Of a stretch of 64,000 nucleotides of DNA, positions 48,330-59,360 are shown piece by piece; the first letter of the stretch is position 1, and each line of letters begins with the position of its first letter. The notes under the pieces are model-generated. The model was given only the letters and a program-made list of their open reading frames with translations. It ran no database searches and was not told where the DNA came from. The DNA is from Triticum aestivum (lineage: Eukaryota > Streptophyta > Magnoliopsida > Poales > Poaceae), in NCBI RefSeq assembly GCF_018294505.1, contig NC_057807.1, positions 172,999,243 to 173,063,242 of the forward strand, in the 5' to 3' direction. A program made the translations under genes and the position numbers.

Positions 48330-51088
48330 ATGGACCGTCGTCGCGGGTCCTCCTCTCGCGCTCCCAGCCCTCCGCCAGGAGATTGGAGGAGATGCTCGGT
48401 TCCGCACAACGAGCTGGTGAAGCTTCAAGCGGAGGGATATCTTCCTCCGGCCTTTATGGTCCCGGTTCGAGCCGGGCTGGCCACCTACAAAGGTGGGAAG
48501 CAAGCGTAGGCCACCCCTAGCCCCTCTAAAGGAGAGCGGGTGTGCTTCGTCCCCTATCTGATAAGGGGGCTCGGATTTCCTGTACATCCGTTCCTCCGCG
48601 GGCTCCTGGAGTTCTACGGACTCCAGCTCCATCACCTCACGCCCGCCTCTATTCTACATATGGCGGGTTTTGTAGCTCTTTGCCAGCTATTCCTGGGCAT
48701 CGAGCCCCATTTTGCGCTGTGGAAGAGGCTATTCTGCCTCGTACCCCGTTCTCACGAGGGGTCAATATATCAAGTGGGCGGTGCCAAAATATGGCGCATT
48801 GCCGGGACCAGATACACATCCGGAACCCCGAAGAAGGCGTCCGAAGACTGGCCTTCGGAATGGTTGAATGTAGAGGACGCTCCACTGCAGGACCCAGTTC
48901 GGATCGGCCTCCCGAAGTTTAGTGGGGCTCCTCTGAAGAAACGCCTAAGCTGGCGCACGCGGAGCCCCCAACTGGAGGAAGACAAGGGCGTCCATTATCT
49001 GATGGGCCGGATAAGATTGCTGGCCCATTCCGGATTGACCATGATTGGAGTCATGGCCACGTGCATAATGCGGGGGGTGCAGCCGCTGCAATACAGGGGC
49101 CACCCCATGTGGGATTTCAACGGGGAAAATGATGCCACCCGTCATGGCCGCAAAGGGCCGGAGTTGGCCGAAGATCTGGTGAAGATTCTGTCCGGCCTGT
49201 ACAAGGGGGAGAAGGAAGACTTCCTCCAGACGAGCCCATTGAATGGGTTCTCAATGAATAACCCTCGGAGCTGGGTAAGCGGACATTTATTTATCCGACC
49301 CATGCTTTCAAAGTTAAGTACCTTACTTTATGGATTTGACGCAGGAACTGCGCCGGACTGTGGAGAGCATACATAGTCCGGCCACACAACCCGAGGATCC
49401 GGGACGATCCCTTGATCCGGCCTCCGAAGAGGATCCAGACATAAAGGTGGAGCTAATTGACGGGGTGTTCCACCAACTCAGCATGGACAATGCTTTAGTC
49501 GCCATCACGGCTGACTACCCTGGCCTAACCCCGGCTTCCCAGGTGAATATGACCGAAGTCCTAACACCATCATTTCGTCCTTGCGCATGTCTGACCACCG
49601 TATATAATGGTGTCTCGCAGGAGGTGCCTTCAAGGCAGGAAGCCGAGCCCACGGCGGCTGACCAACAAGGGTCAGTCCGGCCCCGCAGGCGGAAGAGGAG
49701 TGCGGCGCGGGTCGAAACGTCACCGCAACGGTATATCCCGCGTCTTGTTATTTAGGAAAAGGATTTCCAGGAGGCGTATTAACGCTCATGACCTTTCCAG
49801 GAGAAAGAGCACTCGCCGGACGGTGTCCGGAGAGGTTGCCAACCAAGCCTCCGCCCGCCAGGCTCCAACACCTGGTCCGGAGGGGGAGGCGAGCGCAAGG
49901 CGCGAGCCGGATTCTCCTCCAGTGGAGGATGCCGACCGGCTGTCCACCACCAGGTCTGAGGTGGAGAGCGCCATGAATCATAGGCATCGCCGGACAGTTC
50001 TGCGTGACGCGTGTTTCTCCCCAGAGGCGTTGAATGTCTTTAACGCGGGAGACGCGCACCTCCGTGCTACTCGAAATGGTTTAACCAGAGCCACGGAGCA
50101 ATATGTAAAAGACATACGGGTAAGAGATTTTAATGGTTATATATGCCAGTAGCCCTGAGACTTAAAGTAGTTAAAGTAACTGATTTAAGGATCATATAAT
50201 TTGCAGGATCTTACAGAGAAGAATGCCCAATTGTCCAAGGAGTTGCAAGAGTGCAAGGCCCAACTTGAGGCCGCACTCGCTGCCACAGGAGGAGACACAG
50301 AGACCCCTCCTGGTAACACATTATTTCAAAAAGATAAGCGGTGCGCGGCGTGCGTGTAAGTCTGACTTTGATATTGCAGATGTTGTCAGACTGGATCCAG
50401 ACAAGCAACACCTACTGCGCCAGCTGAAGGCCGGCGAGAGGGTGCTTATGAAGGTACAGCAGGAGAGGAACAAACTCCAGGATGCCCATACCCAGCTTGG
50501 GGAAGAGCTGAAAGGTGTTCGGGCTGAGCTGTCTGGCTCCGTGAAGGAGAATCAGCGGCTTCATCGCGGCATCTATGGTAAGTGCTTGAGCGAATTCTTT
50601 TGAAAAGAAGAGTTCGACGAGGAAGCCTATTGACAGAAATATGCCTTGTAGGTGTGCTCACAGGTCGCCCTGCGGAGGAAATGCCCGTTTCGACGGGTGA
50701 CCAACTTCCCGAGATGGTGCAACTGCTCGAACGTGTTCGACAGGCGATGAGTGGCGTCGTCCAGGCCCTATGGCCATCCGTCTCCCTACCCGAGGGCCTT
50801 GGAGAGCTTGCGGAGAAGCTTCAGGGAGCACGGCAGCGCTTCCGCTTACGGAACATATCGGCCTGCCGTTAAGGTGCCAGGAAGGCCTGGGCCATGGTGA
50901 AGACGCGGTACAGGAAGGCGGATCCAAACCACATGGCCGAGGTCGGACCTGTGGGGCCCGATGGGAAGGAGATCCCTATGAGCTTAGTGTATGGCCAAGT
51001 AGAGTTGGCCGCTAAGTATTCCCAACAGGACTGTAAATTAGACAACCTGTTAGACAGGATTGAGGAGGAGTACAATCAGTTATTTTGA
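48330..51088 (+). pseudogene. Antisense multi-exon gene of the Gypsy element (Transposase_28-like)
   Basis: Lies between the 3' LTR and pol, on the opposite strand to gag-pol. The ATG at 48330 opens exon 1 (to 49274), with a TAG at 48507-48509. Its protein has VCFVPYLIRGLGFPVHPFLRG and a long conserved-looking region of the kind annotated in grasses as 'putative gypsy type transposon' (Transposase_28). GT-AG introns fit at 49275-49344 and 49543-49620, both phase 0, and further ones near 49734-49799, 50120-50206, 50313-50379 and 50578-50651. Later exons encode a basic linker (RPRRRKRSAAR) and heptad-like coiled coils. An in-frame TAA lies near 50870. Function unknown; antisense ORFs are known in Tat elements. 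Confidence 0.7.
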
Positions 51089-51895
51089 CGATGTATTTAA
51101 AATGACATGTAAAATGCCTTCTAGCCGGATTGTAGATCGTTTGTCCTTGCCGACCTTTCCGCTTCGACCTCAGGACCCTAGAGTCCGGAGTGTGTCCGAA
51201 TACCTTCTCGGTTATGACAAAACCGGGGCATGCATGGAGACCAGGCGTAGGGGTCATTAGTGCTTTATCAGACAAGTGCCCAACTAGTTATGTTATATTA
51301 CATGGTTAGTAAGAAACATCTTCCAGGGAGAATAGTTCCGTTAAGGGTTCCTTTCCCTGGGAGGCATGCCCTAAAGTGCATGTCCGGACTGCGAAAAAAA
51401 GCAGGAAAACATCTGGGGGCAGATGGATAAATGTTTAAGAAATCGTCTTTTAAGTCACCGACCGAATATTCCCTTAAGAACGCTAGCTTTTGGCTTCACC
51501 CAGTCTGAGGTACACATCCGGCTGACCCGGCAGTAACAATCGCAGAGGTGCTCCCTTTACCTCCTAGCCGAACAATCGGGAATGTAGGGGTAAGCACAGG
51601 AGCCAGGCAACCCAGCTTGGCCAAAACTTAAGTCATATCGATGCATATAATGGTGAATAAAAGGTACATGTGGAAGTTTGACACATGTGCTGTGCATGAA
51701 GCCCGGATAAGTAAGCTTCTGGTAAAGAAGCCCCCAGGTATAATGAGTGCGGATAGCACATCAAGTGTGTGCGAACAATGCGCAAATAGGTCTCTAAGGG
51801 CTTTTATGAAAAAGGTGAGAGAAAAGAGAGAAATGAAAAGACGGCTGAAGTGTAAAAATATGGACGGAGGAAGGAAACGAACTCCTAGTCCGGCG
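51089..51895 (-). other. Gypsy spacer between antisense gene and pol
   Basis: About 800 bp with no credible frame on either strand. It is the shared 3' flank of two convergent transcription units (pol from the right, antisense gene from the left). Confidence 0.5.
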
Positions 51896-52808
51896 CTAGG
51901 CATAAAATCTTCGAAGGCGGGCCGCGTTCCATGGGTTCGGCTCGAGTCGGTTGTCCGATGCATTTCGCAGATGGTATGCTCCGCCGGTCAGGACTTGGTC
52001 GATGATGTAGGGACCCTCCCATTTGGGCTTGAGTTTGTCCTTCTTCTTGTCCGGCAGGCGTAGAACTAGTTCGCCAACGTTGTAAGTTTTGGCCCGTACT
52101 TCTTTGCTTTGATATCTTCGAGCCTGCTGCTGATAGAATGCGGAACCCCTTTGCCACATCGCGTTCTTCCTCCAATGCGTCCAAGCTATCTTGCCGATCC
52201 AGCTCGGCTTCTCTTTCTTCGTACATGCGCACTCGAGGTGAGTCATGAATTATGTCGCAGGGCAAAATTGCCTCTGCGCCGTATACCATGAAAAATGGTG
52301 TGAAACCGGTAGTACGGTTTGGCGTGGTCCGCAGCCCCCAGAGCACGGAGTCAAGCTCCTCTACCCAGTGCATGTTAGATTCCGTAAGGGACCGCAATAG
52401 TCTGAGCTTGATGCCGCTCATTATCAGACCATTTGCTCGTTCAACTTGACCGTTGGTTTGAGGGTGATAGACTGAAGCATAATCGAGCTTAATGCCCATA
52501 TTTTTGCACCAGAGTTTGACCTCGTCGGCCATGAAGTTCATGCCGTTATCGGTGATGATGCTATGGGGGACGCTATAACGGTGTACTACCCCGGATATGA
52601 AGTCTATCACTGGTCCGGTCTCTGCCGTTTTAACTGGCTTGGCCTCTATCCATTTGGTGAATTTGTCCACCATGACCAATAGGTACCTTTGCTTGTGGGT
52701 TCCCCCTTTAAGGGGTCCAACCATGTCAAGCCCCTAGACCGCGAACGGCCAGGTAATGGGTATAGTTTTGAGGGCGGTAGGTGGCATATGGCTCTGATTA
52801 GCAAAGAG
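51896..52808 (-). pseudogene. Integrase core and C-terminus
   Basis: Joins element cDNA to host DNA. Catalytic residues are visible: Asp in MVDKFTKWIEA, Asp in ITDNGMNF and Glu in GQVERANG, the last two separated by 35 residues as in the D,D(35)E family. The C-terminal GPY-type motif KPKWEGPYIID lies in another frame (51896-52246), so one frameshift sits near 52150. An in-frame TAG at 52734-52736 replaces the usual Trp of VWGLDM. The protein ends at the stop at 51896. Confidence 0.9.
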
Positions 52809-54338
52809 CTAACAACCAACGCATCTTTGGACTAAGTCCTGAGCATCTTCCCGGGCCGTCGGCCAATAAAATCCTGTACGGAAGGCCTTACCTACAAGGG
52901 CCCGAGCTGCGGCGTGGTGTCCGCCTAGTCCGGCATGAATTTCAGCCAGAAGGTTTCGCCCTTCCTCTTCGGAGATACACCTTTGAAGGACCCCGGTTGT
53001 GCTTTTCTTATAAAGTACTCCCTCGTGGACCTTGTAGGCTTTAGATCGCCGAACTATGCAGCGGGCCTCATTTTGGTCTTCTGGAAGTTCCTGCCTAATT
53101 AAGTAGGCTAGGAATGGCTCTGTCCACGGGGCAATTACTGCCATTATTTCGTGGGCTGAAGGTGTTATTTCATCGGCCGAGCCGCCGATTATGTCAGATT
53201 GTTCTGTGTTGGGTAGTGCGGCTGCTTCCGGGTTGTTATTTCCGGACTCCTCTTCCCATAGTACGGATGGCTTAAAGAGCCATTCCAGGAAGATGTTTGG
53301 AGGGACAGCGTCGCGTTTCGCGCCAATGCGTGCCAATACGTCGGCTGCTTGGTTATTATCCCGGGCTACGTGGTGGAATTCGAGTCCTTCGAACCGAGCT
53401 GACATTTTTAGGACAGCGTTACGATAGGCTGCCATTTTCGGATCCTTGGCGTCAAAGTCTCCATTTACTTGGGATATTGCAAGGTTTGAATCCCCACGCA
53501 CCTCTAGGCGTTGAATGCCCATGGAGATTACCATCCGGAGGCCATGTAGGAGGGCCTCGTATTCGGCTGCGTTGTTGGAGTCCGTGTACATTATCTGGAG
53601 TATGTATTGGACTGTGTCCCCGGTTGGGGACGTCAATACGACGCTAGCCCCCAAACCGGCCAACATTTTTGAGCCGTCGAAATGTATAATCCAATTGGAG
53701 TATGCGCCGTACTCTTTAGGGAGTTCGGCTTCAGTCCATTCAGCGACAAAGTCGGACAAGACTTGCAACTTTATAGCTCGTCGAGGTTTGTAAGTTATAT
53801 CGAGTGGTAAGAGCTCAATAGCCCATTTTGCAATCCTTCCCGTCGCGTCGTGGTTGTTTATAATGTCGTTGAGGGGCACTTCGGAGGCCACTGTTATCGA
53901 ACACTCTTGAAAGTAGTGTCGGAGCTTCCGAGATGCCATGAACACCGCGTACGCTATCTTTTGATAGTGTGGGTAACGGGACTTGCAGGGGGGTAAGACA
54001 GTGGATACGTAGTACACTAGTTTTTGAAGAGGGAATTTATGCCCTTCTGTTTCTCGTTCGACGACGAGCACCGCGCTTACAACTTGATGTGTTGCCGCGA
54101 TATATAACAACATTGGTTCGCCCAGGTTAGGCGCAGCTAGGACTGGATTTGTTGCCAATATGGCTTTTATTTCTTCGAGTCCGGCAGTGGCAGCATCCGT
54201 CCACTCAAAGTGTTCGGTGCGCCTGAGGAGGCGATAGAGGGGCGATGCCTTTTCTCCCAAACGGGAGATGAAGCGGCTTAAGGCCGCCATGCATCCAGTC
54301 AATTTTTGTATTTGTTTGAGGTTTATTGGAATATCCAT
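52809..54338 (-). pseudogene. RT connection, dead RNase H, second RNase H, integrase zinc finger
   Basis: 509 open codons. Residues ~1-50 are the RT thumb (IQKLTGCMAALSRFIS). Residues ~75-200 are a Ty3-type RNase H in which the usual TDAS catalytic start is replaced by IAATHQ, so it is probably inactive. Residues ~210-340 form a second, archaeal-like RNase H with Asp221 (HFDGSK), Glu259/261 (AAEYEAL), Asp283 (RGDSN) and Asp333 (AADVLAR). Residues ~465-509 hold the integrase HH-CC finger (HAGLGGHH, CVGC). The frame ends at TAG 52809-52811. The dual RNase H is a hallmark of the Tat group. Confidence 0.92.
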
Positions 54339-55625
54339 CTATGACAGAGCTCGGATCTTGGCTGGGTTTGCTTCAATTCCTCTACTGGATACAATGAAGC
54401 CCAGGAGCTTTCCGGCTGGTACGCCGAAAACGCATTTTTCCGGATTCAGCTTGATGTCATATGCTTAGAGGTTGTCGAATGTGAGCCTCAAATCGTCTAC
54501 TAGAGTTTCGACGTGTTTGGTTTTGACGACTACGTCGTCTACGTATGCCTCTACTGTTTTGCCGATCTGGGTAGCCAGACATGTCTGAATCATGCGCTGA
54601 TATGTTGCGCCGGTGTTTTTGAGTCCGAAGGGCATCGTGTTAAAGCAGAATGGTCCATATGGAGTAATGAATGCCGTTGCGGCTTGGTCCGCCTCCGCCA
54701 TCTTAATTTGATGGTAGGCAAAGTATGCGTCAAGGAAGCACAATGAATCGTGCCCTGCGGTAGCATCGATTATTTGGTCGATGCGGGGAAGGGGGAAGGG
54801 ATCCTTTGGGCAGGCCTTGTTGAGGTCTTTAAAACTGACACATAGGCATCAGGATTTATCCTTCTTTGGTTCCATTACCAGGTTTGCTAGCCAGTCCGGA
54901 TGTTTGATGTCTCTGATGAATCCGGCTTCCAGTAGTTTGGCTAGCTCTTCTCCCATTGCTTGTCTTTTGGGTTCGGAAAATCGCCGAAGAGCCTGTTTGA
55001 CTGGCTTGAATCCTTTTAGGATGTTTAGGCTGTGTTCTGCCAATCTGCGTGGGATTCCTGGCATATCTGAAGGGTGCCAGGAAAAGATGTCCCAATTTTC
55101 CCGAAGGAATTCTCGTAGTGCGGCGTCTACATCAGGGTTCAACTGTGCCTCGATGGAGGCCGTCTTTGTTCGGTCCGTTGGATGGACCTGGAATTTGACT
55201 ATTTCGTCAGCTGGTTTAAAGGAGGTGGACTTGGATCTCTTATCGAGTATCACATCATCCCTATTCACCGTGGAGCGCAGTGCGGTGAGTTCCTCTGCAG
55301 CTAGGGCTTCGGATAGTGCCTCTAGGGCTAATGCAGCTGTCTTGTTTTCGGCGCGGAGTGCTGTGTCCGGATCACTAACGAGTGTGATTATTCCACTGGG
55401 CCTAGGCATCTTAAGCTTCATGTACCCGTAATGGGGTATGGCTTGAAAAATTGTGAATGCCTCCCGTCCTAATATAGCGTGATATCCACTGCTGAATGGG
55501 GCCACTTGGAACGTGACTTCTTCAGACCTATAATTGTCCGGCGTACCGAACACCACATCAAGTGTGATTTTTCCTGTGCAACGTGCTTCCCGGCTGGGGA
55601 TTATTCCTCTAAAGGTTGTGCTGCT
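54339..55625 (-). pseudogene. Reverse transcriptase region
   Basis: Copies element RNA into DNA. It has FNTMPFGLKN and the catalytic YVDD (54534-54545), plus GEELAKLLEAGFIRDIKHPDW upstream (21 residues in the family; core LLEAGFI). It is in the same frame as gag and RNase H but carries nonsense codons at 54849-54851 (TGA), 54465-54467 (TAA) and 54339-54341 (TAG). The linker after protease (54849-55556) is Ala/Leu-rich. Confidence 0.9.
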
Positions 55626-57005
55626 TCACTCAATGCGGCTCCAGTCGATTTCCATTTTTTGAAGACTATCCTCGTAGATGAGGTTTAATCCGCTGCCGCC
55701 ATCCATGAGTACCTTGGTAAGGCGAAAGTCGTCCACTATTGGACTGAGGACCAATGCAGCCGGTGCTCGGGCTGTTTGGAATTTAGGTTCGTTGCTGGCG
55801 TTGAAGGTAATGGCCGTGTCGCTCCATGGATTTGTTGTTGCTAATTGGTAGAGTTCGGTGAGGCTGCGGATTGTTCGTTTCCGCATATTATTTGATGCGA
55901 AAGTCTCGAAGACTGTTGACACCGTACTGGTACTATTGGAGTAGCTCTCCGGGGCTAGAAGCTCTTCGCCAATTTTGGCCACCTGCCGTAGTATCCAACA
56001 TGCTCGAAGGCTGTGTGTTGGAGTGGCGCCTTCTGTACTGTGAATTTTACAGGGTCCGCTGAGCCATCCCTCCAGTACGGTTCCGTGCCCTTTATGGGGT
56101 TTTTGCTTTTTGGTTTTTGTACCTGGTGCCTGAGTGTGATGCACCCTTTTGTTTCGGACTAGGGTTGTATTCGGGGCCGGATTGTCCCAAAACATAGTTT
56201 CGGTTTTCCGGAAACTCTCCATCGCACAGTACTTTCGTACTATGGACGCCAGATCAGCGAAGCATGTAATTTCGCGACGACTGACGGCGTTCAAGATTCC
56301 CTCGTCCGTGCAATTATTGCAGAAAATTGAAATTGCGCTTTCCTCACGGCAGTCCTTTATCCTGTCCATAACCAGGAGGAATCTGGCCCAGTAATGATGT
56401 ACTGTTTCAGCGGGCTCTTGCCGGATTTGAGATAGATCACATATGTCTGGGTGGGTGGGTGGAATTAAGTTCGGAACCCTACCCATCTCGAGGCTCAAGG
56501 GCCGGAAAGTTTCCGAATTTGGAAGCTTGGCTTGCTGTACGTTGTCCAACGAGTCTGGTCCGATGCCTGACTTTAGGTTCAGTGCTTGATCGACGTCCGT
56601 TCCTCCGCGGGAATCCGGCATGGAGGGTTCGGGAGTCCGGACATGACTAGTTTTCAATACAGAAGAAGATTCGCCGCGTCGTTCCTCTACCACCGCAACG
56701 TGGTGGGTAACCTGGGGAGAGTTAATCTCTTTCAGATCGGTTTTAAGCCCAATATAATTGTAGTCTGTAGCGACTCCCAGGGCGGCGATGCGATCCAAGA
56801 GCTCGTTTACGAACGAGAGCTCTATTGGATCCAACTGCTCGGCGAATTCCGAGTTGACGTGAAGATTGCTTTTGATGACCCGAGAGGTCGTCGTTGAAGG
56901 AGTGGCCGAACAGGCGGTCATAAGAAAACGACCTAGCCTGCTAGTTTGGCCGGCGGCCAAAGCTCCTTTGGTGATGGTTCCGTCTTTAAAGGCGGGAAGA
57001 GGCAT
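55626..57005 (-). pseudogene. Gag and aspartic protease
   Basis: Gag packages the element RNA; protease cuts the polyprotein. The ATG at 57003-57005 lies 48 nt inside the 5' LTR, although the frame is open back into the LTR to 57134. The gag core reads RQEPAETVHHYWARF and RREITCFADLASIVRKY. The protease site is VLMDGGSGLNLIY, with DGGS in place of the usual D-S/T-G. I see no CCHC knuckle, and gag looks short, so part may be missing. The frame stops at TGA 55626-55628, which fits a CGA-to-TGA change, and continues in the same frame as pol. Confidence 0.85.
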
Positions 57006-57052
57006 CCTTCCTATTGGTGACGGCACAGAGGAACTCTCAATGAAAGCACCAA

Positions 57053-57518
57053 TGTCGGTGTCAAAACCGGCGGATCTCGGGTAGGGGTCCCGAACTGTGC
57101 GTCTAGGCGGATGGTAACAGGAGACAAGGGACACGTTGTTTTTACCCAGGTTCGGGCCCTCTTGATGGAGGTAAAAGCCTACTCCTGCTTGATTGATATT
57201 GATGATATGGGTAGTACAAGAGTGGATCTACCACGAGATCAAGGAGGCTAAACCCTAGAAGCTAGCCTATGGTATGATTGTTGTAATGGTTGTGTGTCCT
57301 ACGGACTAAAACCCTCCGGTTTATATAGACACCGGAGAGGGCTAGGGTTACACAGAGTCGGTTACAATGGTAGGAGATCTACATATCCGTATCGCCAAGC
57401 TTGCCTTCCACGCCAAGGAAATTCCCCTCGGGACACGGGACGGAGTCTTCAATCTTGTATCCTCATAGTCTTGGAGTCCGGCCGATGATGATAGTTTGGC
57501 TATCCGGACACCCCCTCA
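57053..57518 (-). mobile_element. Gypsy 5' LTR, with 15-nt terminal deletion
   Basis: 466 bp against 482 in the partner. 15 nt are missing near its outer end (57511-57518), between CCCT microhomologies, yet the TSD beyond it is intact. The region just inside it (about 57034-57052, minus) should hold the PBS but does not match the initiator-Met site; the primer tRNA is unassigned. Confidence 0.9.
57320..57327 (-). promoter_or_regulatory. TATA box of Gypsy 5' LTR
   Basis: TATATAAA on the minus strand, same context as in the 3' LTR. It would drive the gag-pol RNA. Confidence 0.75.
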
Positions 57519-57523
57519 CCCAG

Positions 57524-58315
57524 CAATTGGCCCAACAGAAAACTGAGGTGACACTGGACCAGAAAGCTGGGCTTCCAAAGATGATGGGCTAGATTCCTGG
57601 TTTCCAGTTTGAACTGGAGGGATTCCCGCTTCCGCAAATTGTGCAGAGAGATTACCAGAAACCACGGGCCGCGGATCCACAGTTACCAAACCAGGTGGGG
57701 GCGGCGCGATCGACCGGTGCAACTCCAGCAATGGTTGAACAGTACCAAACACGATCGGTGTCCGAGCCACCGTCCAATGCAAGTCAAGGGGGGGGGGGCT
57801 TGTCTAATAACAACACGCTCATGAGCAAAAAGAGTATAACCCCCATCCATAATAGTATCAATGCAATTTTGAGAAGCAGGATATCTATAACCCTTGCAGG
57901 CAGAGTACTGCTCAAAAGTGGCGAAGGTCAATTTCTTTCGTACTGCGGAAGCTGACTTGAGGGAAGATCTAATCGGAGGCCTATGCATCGCCAAAAGACC
58001 CAGAGAAGATCGACGTTTAGTAGGACTAATCATAATCCACTCTGCATGACATTCCTGACGCCAGATCTTAAGTTCCCGAACCCAATTAGGCCCTCCATTG
58101 CCCCAGAGATTGAAATAACATTTGAACAGATCGCAAGCAAAAGAACGCAGATCCAGAATAATAAAACCAACTTGCTTGCATGAAACTTGGAAAGAAAAAA
58201 CCTTGTCTTTGACGTGGAGAACCCGTAGGTCAATTGCCGATCCACCAATTGCAGCCTCCAAAACTGCCGCCACCGAATCCTCCGACAACCGGAAAGCATG
58301 GTGGCTAAAGGACAC
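57524..58315 (-). pseudogene. LINE ORF1, N-terminal part
   Basis: Starts at the ATG ending at 58315 and runs to the Gypsy insertion. About 170 codons are open, then a G run near 57789-57799 causes a frame change, after which a Pro-rich, Gln-rich stretch (57524-57782) continues. That second frame is in phase with the C-terminal part at 47520, so the insertion alone did not shift it. No named domain in the N-terminal part. Together the two pieces span about 980 codons. Confidence 0.8.
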
Positions 58316-58585
58316 AATTAATGTGAAAGCCCTTCATCCCATTGGGTGGATCATTTGATCAGTGGATCTGAAAACCTCATCAGAGAAAGCCCTACCCTTG
58401 GAGAAATCCAAGCCAAGAGTAGATCCACCAGATGAACCCATAAGAGATGGGTATTGCCTTGATCCAGAGGAGACGCCGAAGAAGATGATCGGAAGGGATC
58501 CACATATTAGTGGATGAGGGTGAAGATCGTTGGTGGTGAGGTCAGCGCCGAGGTGGGAGGTGGGAGCGCCATAAGGAGTTGTCAG
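58316..58585 (-). other. LINE 5' UTR
   Basis: About 270 bp between the TSD (58586-58599) and the ORF1 start. GC-richer than its surroundings, as is common for the internal promoter of a LINE. No specific promoter motif recognised. Confidence 0.6.
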
Positions 58586-58599
58586 CACGACCCATTCTT

Positions 58600-59360
58600 C
58601 CCATGAGTATACCCGCAAAATGAAGAATCACTGTGAGAGCACATACTTTGAGGATTGCTATCTCTCGCATATGGGAAGCAATTACAGAATAGCCTGCCAT
58701 GAATGGGATTCTTTGCCAAGATCACCGCCAGTCAAGTCTGCAAATGTTATCATTAGGAGATGGTGCATTTTTCTATCAGTCAAGTCAAGCAACAGTCAAA
58801 CTTTTGGTACAGATTAGATATGAAAGACAGTGAAGTTGGGCAAGGTAAGTCAGAAAATGCCTGCAAGAAGTCAGAATCCATCAGAAAGCCAAGTATGATT
58901 CCTATCACTGCTTTGAACCCACAAGGTATGCATATATTCAAACAGTCTGATGTCTGAATAGAGGAGATTCCTAGTTCCACGGGAAGATGTGTTCCCCAAC
59001 CCCGTGGAATATTCTCGACACTCGATACAAGAATAACATCTCCAACAAGGATCAGTATCGAGAAGGACACATATGACAACAATGATAATCTTTTAGACCT
59101 CAGCTAAGCCAGCAGATGTGAAGGGAAATTTGAGTCAATATGAATAGGAACATATGAGGTAAGTTCTATCCGAATGTCAGATACGATGAAGCAAACTACC
59201 CCAGATCAAGGTAGTCAGTCAGATCCAACTCAGTGGGAATATTATATGAGAATGAATAAAACAAACCTGAGTTGTAAAACGGTTTCTTCAAGTCAGAAAA
59301 ATTATTTATCGTTGAGCAACCAAATCTCGAGGATGAGATTTCTTTAGGGGGGAAGGTTTG
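58600..59360 (+). mobile_element. Plus-strand host retroelement, 3' internal part with PPT
   Basis: Continues 39549-41316 after the LINE. Mostly non-coding. It ends with AATCTCGAGGATGAGATT (59323-59340) and the polypurine tract TTAGGGGGGAAGG (59345-59357), directly before the LTR start. The first motif matches those next to the PPTs of E1, E2 and E3. In one frame it reads NLEDEISL, which would suit the last residues of a Gypsy polyprotein (inference). Confidence 0.7.

Larger units (their letters stand above)
47521..57518 (-). mobile_element. Tat-lineage Gypsy retrotransposon (Fatima-like)
   Basis: 9998 bp, inserted in LINE ORF1 with TSD CCCAG (47516-47520 and 57519-57523). The LTRs are 482 and 466 bp and begin TGAGG and end GACACCGACA on the minus strand; the wording is that of the abundant Triticeae Fatima-type elements (from memory). 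The minus strand encodes gag, protease, RT, a degenerate RNase H, a second RNase H and integrase in one frame with nonsense codons. The plus strand carries a separate antisense gene near the 3' LTR. This layout marks the Tat group. By eye 16 substitutions separate the LTRs (about 3.4%). Confidence 0.92.
41317..58585 (-). mobile_element. Full-length LINE, split by a Gypsy insertion
   Basis: Minus-strand non-LTR retrotransposon of about 7.27 kb once the Gypsy element (47521-57518) and its extra TSD copy are removed. From its 5' end: 5' UTR (58585-58316), ORF1 with two CCHC zinc knuckles, a spacer of about 360 bp, ORF2 with AP-endonuclease, RT and C-terminal zf-RVT-type region, a short 3' UTR and a short A tail. 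Perfect 14-bp TSD. ORF2 carries several stops and frameshifts, so this copy is dead. Confidence 0.92.

Noticed and set aside
48330..51088. Host gene on the plus strand
   Set aside because: It has exons and introns, but it lies wholly inside the Gypsy element between PPT and pol, where Tat elements are known to carry antisense genes.
41317..58585. Two separate LINE fragments
   Set aside because: One perfect 14-bp TSD encloses both, and ORF1 resumes across the Gypsy TSD in phase, so it is a single LINE split by insertion.
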